From: Certhia americana
Lineage: Eukaryota; Chordata; Aves; Passeriformes; Certhiidae
Assembly (NCBI GenBank): GCA_018697195.1
Contig: CM031866.1
Location: 12,975,879-13,039,878 of the forward strand
Length of the DNA: 64,000 nucleotides
Direction of reading: 5' to 3'
Shown here: positions 60,168 through 64,000 of the stretch, in pieces
Layout of the letters: each line of letters begins with the position of its first letter
How positions within the stretch are numbered: position 1 is the stretch's first letter
Program-made: the position numbers and the translations under genes
Notes under the pieces: generated by a model
Databases searched by the model: none
What the model saw: only the letters and a program-made list of their open reading frames with translations
Told to the model about the DNA's origin: nothing

Positions 60168-62341
60168 GGAGGTTTAGAGCACTTCAGTGCCAGGGAAAGG
60201 CTCTCTAGGCTGGAATGCTACAGTAAGCTTTGCATGTTCTACTGCCAAACTGCGTTCAACAGAACACAGCAGCTCTCTGACTGAAGGAAAAATGGAGTTA
60301 GCAGAAGCTGGTGGCTGCTGCTGTCCCACACCTTACCCAAGGCCATCTCTGCCCTTTGGGATGATTTTGCACTGCAGACACATCATGGAACATACTCTGT
60401 GTCAAAAGGAATATACAGTCCAAGCAGAACTATAGCAAGATTATGATTCAAACAGTTTATAGGTTTTATTAATAATCTATTTGAGAAAAAGAATCTATGA
60501 ACATTTTTTCATAGTTTTCCCCATTCAACTTCCATTCCTGACCCAGCAAGCACTGGCCTGGGGACTCTTCTTTATTACAGAAGATAATAATATGCCTTTA
60601 AAAGATGATGAACCAATTATGGACAATACTGTTTCCACCTGGACTTCAGGATAGCAGAAATATATATGGATGATCAGAACTCAGCTGAGAACTTCTGACC
60701 TAATACAAGGATTGTTTATCTCAACTTTATGTCAGGGACAGAAGAGATAAGTGAATGTGGACTAGAAGTTTATTTTCTCATGGCATGTTCATAGTCCTTC
60801 TATTATCCACTTCTCTCATAAGAATGAATAATTTAATTCTATCTAGAATTTGAAGGAAAATATTTAAGTTATATTTCTTTTCTCTTCCACATATTATTCA
60901 GGCATATATTTCAGAAAAATAACATTTTATTATCTAAATTTGCCAGGAAAAGCTGAGCTCAGACAACTCTATTGGGAATAAAGGAATTATTCTGCATATG
61001 TGAAGGAAACACAGACCATTCTGAAAATCACTGAATAGACTCTAACAGATAAAGAACAATTAAAAGTAGATTTTAAAGCCACAAATTTTTGACAAATGTA
61101 TTGCTATTTCATTTCCACTCAGTTCTAGTTGGAACTGCAAACATACTGAAGCACTGTGAGAAATACTGCCCTGGCCTTGTGACGTCTCATGATTTCTGGG
61201 ATGCTTCCAGCATGTTCTGAAGTTCAGTCTGATATACCAGGAAATACACATAAAAATATTTTGATGTGAAAATTACAGGTCAGTTAAGTATGGCAGCCTA
61301 GCAAAGTTCAGCTGACAAGTGTGGCTGAGGATCTCTCAGGACAGTTTTATAAAATGAACCACTATGACAGAGGTTGTACAAACAATTGCAAACCTTTTAT
61401 ATTACCCAATTATTCTACTTGTCCTGAAGAGCTCTGTCCAGATAGGGTGGCAGCTACAAAACACATGTGGAGCAGAGCCTGTACCCAAAAATAATCATAT
61501 ACCAGTGTAAGAGTATTAGGTTTGTTAATAAAAGGAAAAAAAATCCCTACTTCCATTCCCAAAAAACCCTTGTCCAGGATTAAGTAAATTGTAAAGCTGC
61601 TAATAAAAGAAGCAATAAAAGCTGGGAGATTAACATCTATGCTTAGGACAAAATGAACATCCATTTTAAGGAGTAATTCTCCCCATCTTTCAATAAATGT
61701 AACCCCAAAGGTGGCTACAACACAGAGCACTACCTCAGGTCTGCACAGAACCACAGAAATTAGAATAAGTGCTGCTTAAAGTTAAAATTCAGAATACTTA
61801 GAATATCAGCCCTGTCATTACACAGAAGCATAATTACAGCTAATTACCTTAAAGGTTAGGAAAGAACCTGTGCAAAATAAAGGAAGCTCTTTCTTCGTTA
61901 ATGGAAGGTTTGGCTAATAGATTTGTCAGGCCCAGGCAGAAGAACATGTATTTATCTTTTAAAAAATAACATGCCCTTTATGTGAATCTATAGCAGAAAA
62001 ATATGGGAGTTATTAAAATCACTGTAGAGGGGTAATAGATGGTTCTAATTCAAAACGAACTGAATAGAGTGTGACTTCTGCTGCTTGCAGTGGCAGTTGT
62101 TTAGTCTAGGCAGTCTCCCATAAATCTGAACAAAACCCATGACACTGCTGCAAAACAAAATGAATAAGAAAGGCAATAAAGAGCTTCGCTTTCATTTCTA
62201 ACAACTGAGCCAGCCCCCATGGAAAACATGGGATGTAGCAGTTCCACTTTCTCCAGCTGATAGATACAGGGCCTGAGAAGCAATTATATACACTGGCTAT
62301 CAACACAGTTGCATATAGATTATCTATGAGACACTTTACAG
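60168..62341. other. Single-copy DNA, no supported gene
   Basis: A hydrophobic 114-codon frame on the minus strand (61,410-61,754) is described under findings but not called as a gene. No repeats were recognised. Confidence 0.5.
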
Positions 62342-62520
62342 TTTAAAAGAAAAACAAACAAACAAACAAAAAAAAACAACCCCCAAAAAAAACCAAGGGG
62401 AAAAAACCCCTTAAACCCCACAAGAAAACCAAGCCAAAAAAACCCCAAAACAAACAAACCCCCCCAAACAAACCCAAAAACATTTAAAAAACAAACAAAC
62501 AAAAAAAACCCATAACAACT
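62342..62520. repeat. A/C-rich low-complexity block with (AAAC)n
   Basis: About 180 bp almost wholly of A and C on the plus strand, mixing AAAC repeats with longer C and A runs. It includes a perfect short hairpin AAGGGG-AAAAAA-CCCCTT at 62,395-62,412, the only G-run in the block. The minus-strand open frame over it (Phe/Gly/Leu-rich) is a by-product of composition. Confidence 0.9.
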
Positions 62521-64000
62521 GACAAACACCAAAGTCTGACGTGTCAATGTAATCATTAAATGCAATCACAACAATGTCCCATCAGCAATATTAGACATGA
62601 TGCCTGGAAAGTGCAGAACAGAGGTAGGTGACCATTGCTGCCAATGACAGCAGCCAAAGTGTGCCCCACATTGAATTTGGTCATAAATTCTCACTTTGTC
62701 TGCATTGTCCAGATTGTACCAGGAACACTCAAAAGAAGCAGGACAACAACCATAGTGCCAACTAAAATTTGTGGGGGTTAGGGGTGGTGTTTCAGGCTTT
62801 TTTCTTTAAAGTTCTCTTTGACTTTCCTTTCATCAATTAGCTCAGTATAAGCTGAGGTTTTCTTTCTATAATTAAATTATCAAAAATCATCTTCTTCCAC
62901 TTTCCACTGACTTGTCACACCCTCAATGGATGATTGAAGTTACTTATTTTTCTTTCTTTCTTTAGGTTAAGGTAAAGTCACTTTAATCACTAAGGCTCTG
63001 CAGAATAAATTATGATAGAAATTATTAATTCAGTACCTTCCTAACATTTTGGCAGAAATACAAAAGCATTTTCATTCATGTGAAAATAAACATAATTTCT
63101 CAATTGCTGTTGAGAAATATTTACATAAAATTCACAGAAAATCAGGAATTCTATAAATCCAACAATTCAAATATTCTATCAGTCTGTTTACCATATCTAT
63201 AGCTATCAGAAATTATATTAGGACAAAGTTGTTTTTTTTTAAATTTCCAAACAGAGGCAAGCTATTACTTGGAAAAATAGAAAATACAGCAGTAAACTTA
63301 CCAAGCTAGATTTCACGTCTCCTGTGTCAAAAAGCCAAACTCATGTGCTCATTCAACAAAAGGACTCAGTGACCAAGATTTCCCCCAGTCACCTCCAAAC
63401 CTATTGCCCAGTAGTTTCAGTCTAGTAAGAACTATTTCTGTTACAAATTAGGCTCAAATATAGCCTTCCTTTTCCTTCCAGAAATAAATTTTTCAAGTGT
63501 CTGATCAAGCAGTACAAAAATTATTGCTAGCCACATTCTTTCGGTTTTTTAACATTTTACATATTATTGATCTTGAACAACAGCTTTCTTAAATTAAACA
63601 TACTATGTTAGCTTTTAAAGAGAACAAAACAAAACCCATAACTGCCTAGCTAAAAATCATTCTGTGTTCATTTCTCTTCTCATTACAGAATAGAAAGAAA
63701 ATTGTTATAGTTATTACAACTGAGGTGCATGATGTGCATCTTTGAGAGGAAAAGCTCAGAAGCACAGGCGAGTCTGACATGCTGTTTCAGGGAGTGTGGA
63801 TGCACAGACCTTTGCCTCCCTGTTCTCATTAAATCCCACATGGTCCCAGATACCAGTATGGATGCACATTATCCCTCTCCTAGTGGCTATACAAAGAGCA
63901 CAAGAACAGTAAATTGACACAGAGTATTTCTGTTATCATTATTCTCTGTCAGTAAAGCACAGAATGCAGTTTTTGCACATTTCCTTAACTAAAAATTGTG
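62521..64000. other. AT-rich single-copy DNA, nothing recognised
   Basis: No gene or repeat. A short G-rich word GGGGGTTAGGGGTGG at about 62,773-62,787 resembles telomeric TTAGGG once but is not repeated. A (TTTC)n stretch lies near 62,950. Confidence 0.5.

Noticed and set aside
62320..62565. Minus-strand 81-codon Phe/Gly/Leu-rich frame resembling a membrane protein
   Set aside because: It is the translation of A/C-rich low-complexity DNA; hydrophobicity follows from the T/G-rich complementary strand.
62773..62787. Telomere-like GGGGGTTAGGGG
   Set aside because: A single occurrence, not a repeat; not an interstitial telomere.

Overview
The window looks like intergenic or deep-intronic DNA from a bird nuclear genome. 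The base composition is AT-rich, no long open reading frame survives inspection, and there is no operon-like packing. The only abundant interspersed repeat is the CR1 LINE, whose avian-style 3' ends carry ATTCTATGATT-type tails. No mammalian Alu/B1/L1 is visible. A 10-base run of N inside a GC-rich minisatellite suggests a draft assembly. I could not settle the species; CR1 also occurs in crocodilians and turtles, so avian is an inference from the CR1 style.

Layout. Positions 1-8.6 kb are unique AT-rich sequence. At 8.6-9.03 kb lies a degenerate pyrimidine-rich tandem array that repeats a TTCTAGGAA core, with a 27-T tract near its end and an exon-like segment (9035-9177) just after it. A minus-strand CR1 tail sits at 12.5-12.7 kb. 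The interval 14.8-17.25 kb is the most unusual accessory region. Two 47-bp direct repeats with one mismatch lie 2.4 kb apart; between them are a 13-bp GC-rich minisatellite with higher-order structure (and the gap), a CpG-rich block, and an exon-like 3' end with an AATAAA signal. From 17.3 to 30.6 kb the DNA is mostly unique, with a MIR-like relic near 21.2 kb, a good CTCF-like motif at 22.3 kb and possible non-coding regulatory blocks near 25.3 and 27.1 kb. A decayed CR1 with the end of ORF2 lies at 30.6-31.5 kb.

The best gene evidence is at 41.09-41.61 kb, plus strand: a TATA box, a probable 5' UTR exon ending in a strong splice donor, a 203-nt intron, and an exon that starts translation with a classical signal peptide and ends at a donor in phase 1. 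I read this as the 5' end of a gene for a secreted or membrane protein that I cannot name. Several exon-like segments follow (42.90, 43.57, 55.98, 56.20 kb), but I cannot link them into one supported frame.

The remainder holds a second CR1 (45.8-46.2 kb), AT and TCTA microsatellites, short tandem duplications and palindromes, a third and different CR1 tail (59.05-59.14 kb), a perfect two-half-site p53-family motif (59.78 kb), a short exon-like segment (60.12 kb) and an A/C-rich low-complexity block (62.3-62.5 kb). I found no rRNA, tRNA, CRISPR array, intact mobile element or complete gene. No undescribed system can be demonstrated from sequence alone; the strongest leads are the 41-kb gene start, the 14.8-17.25 kb interval, the TTCTAGGAA array and the p53-type palindrome.
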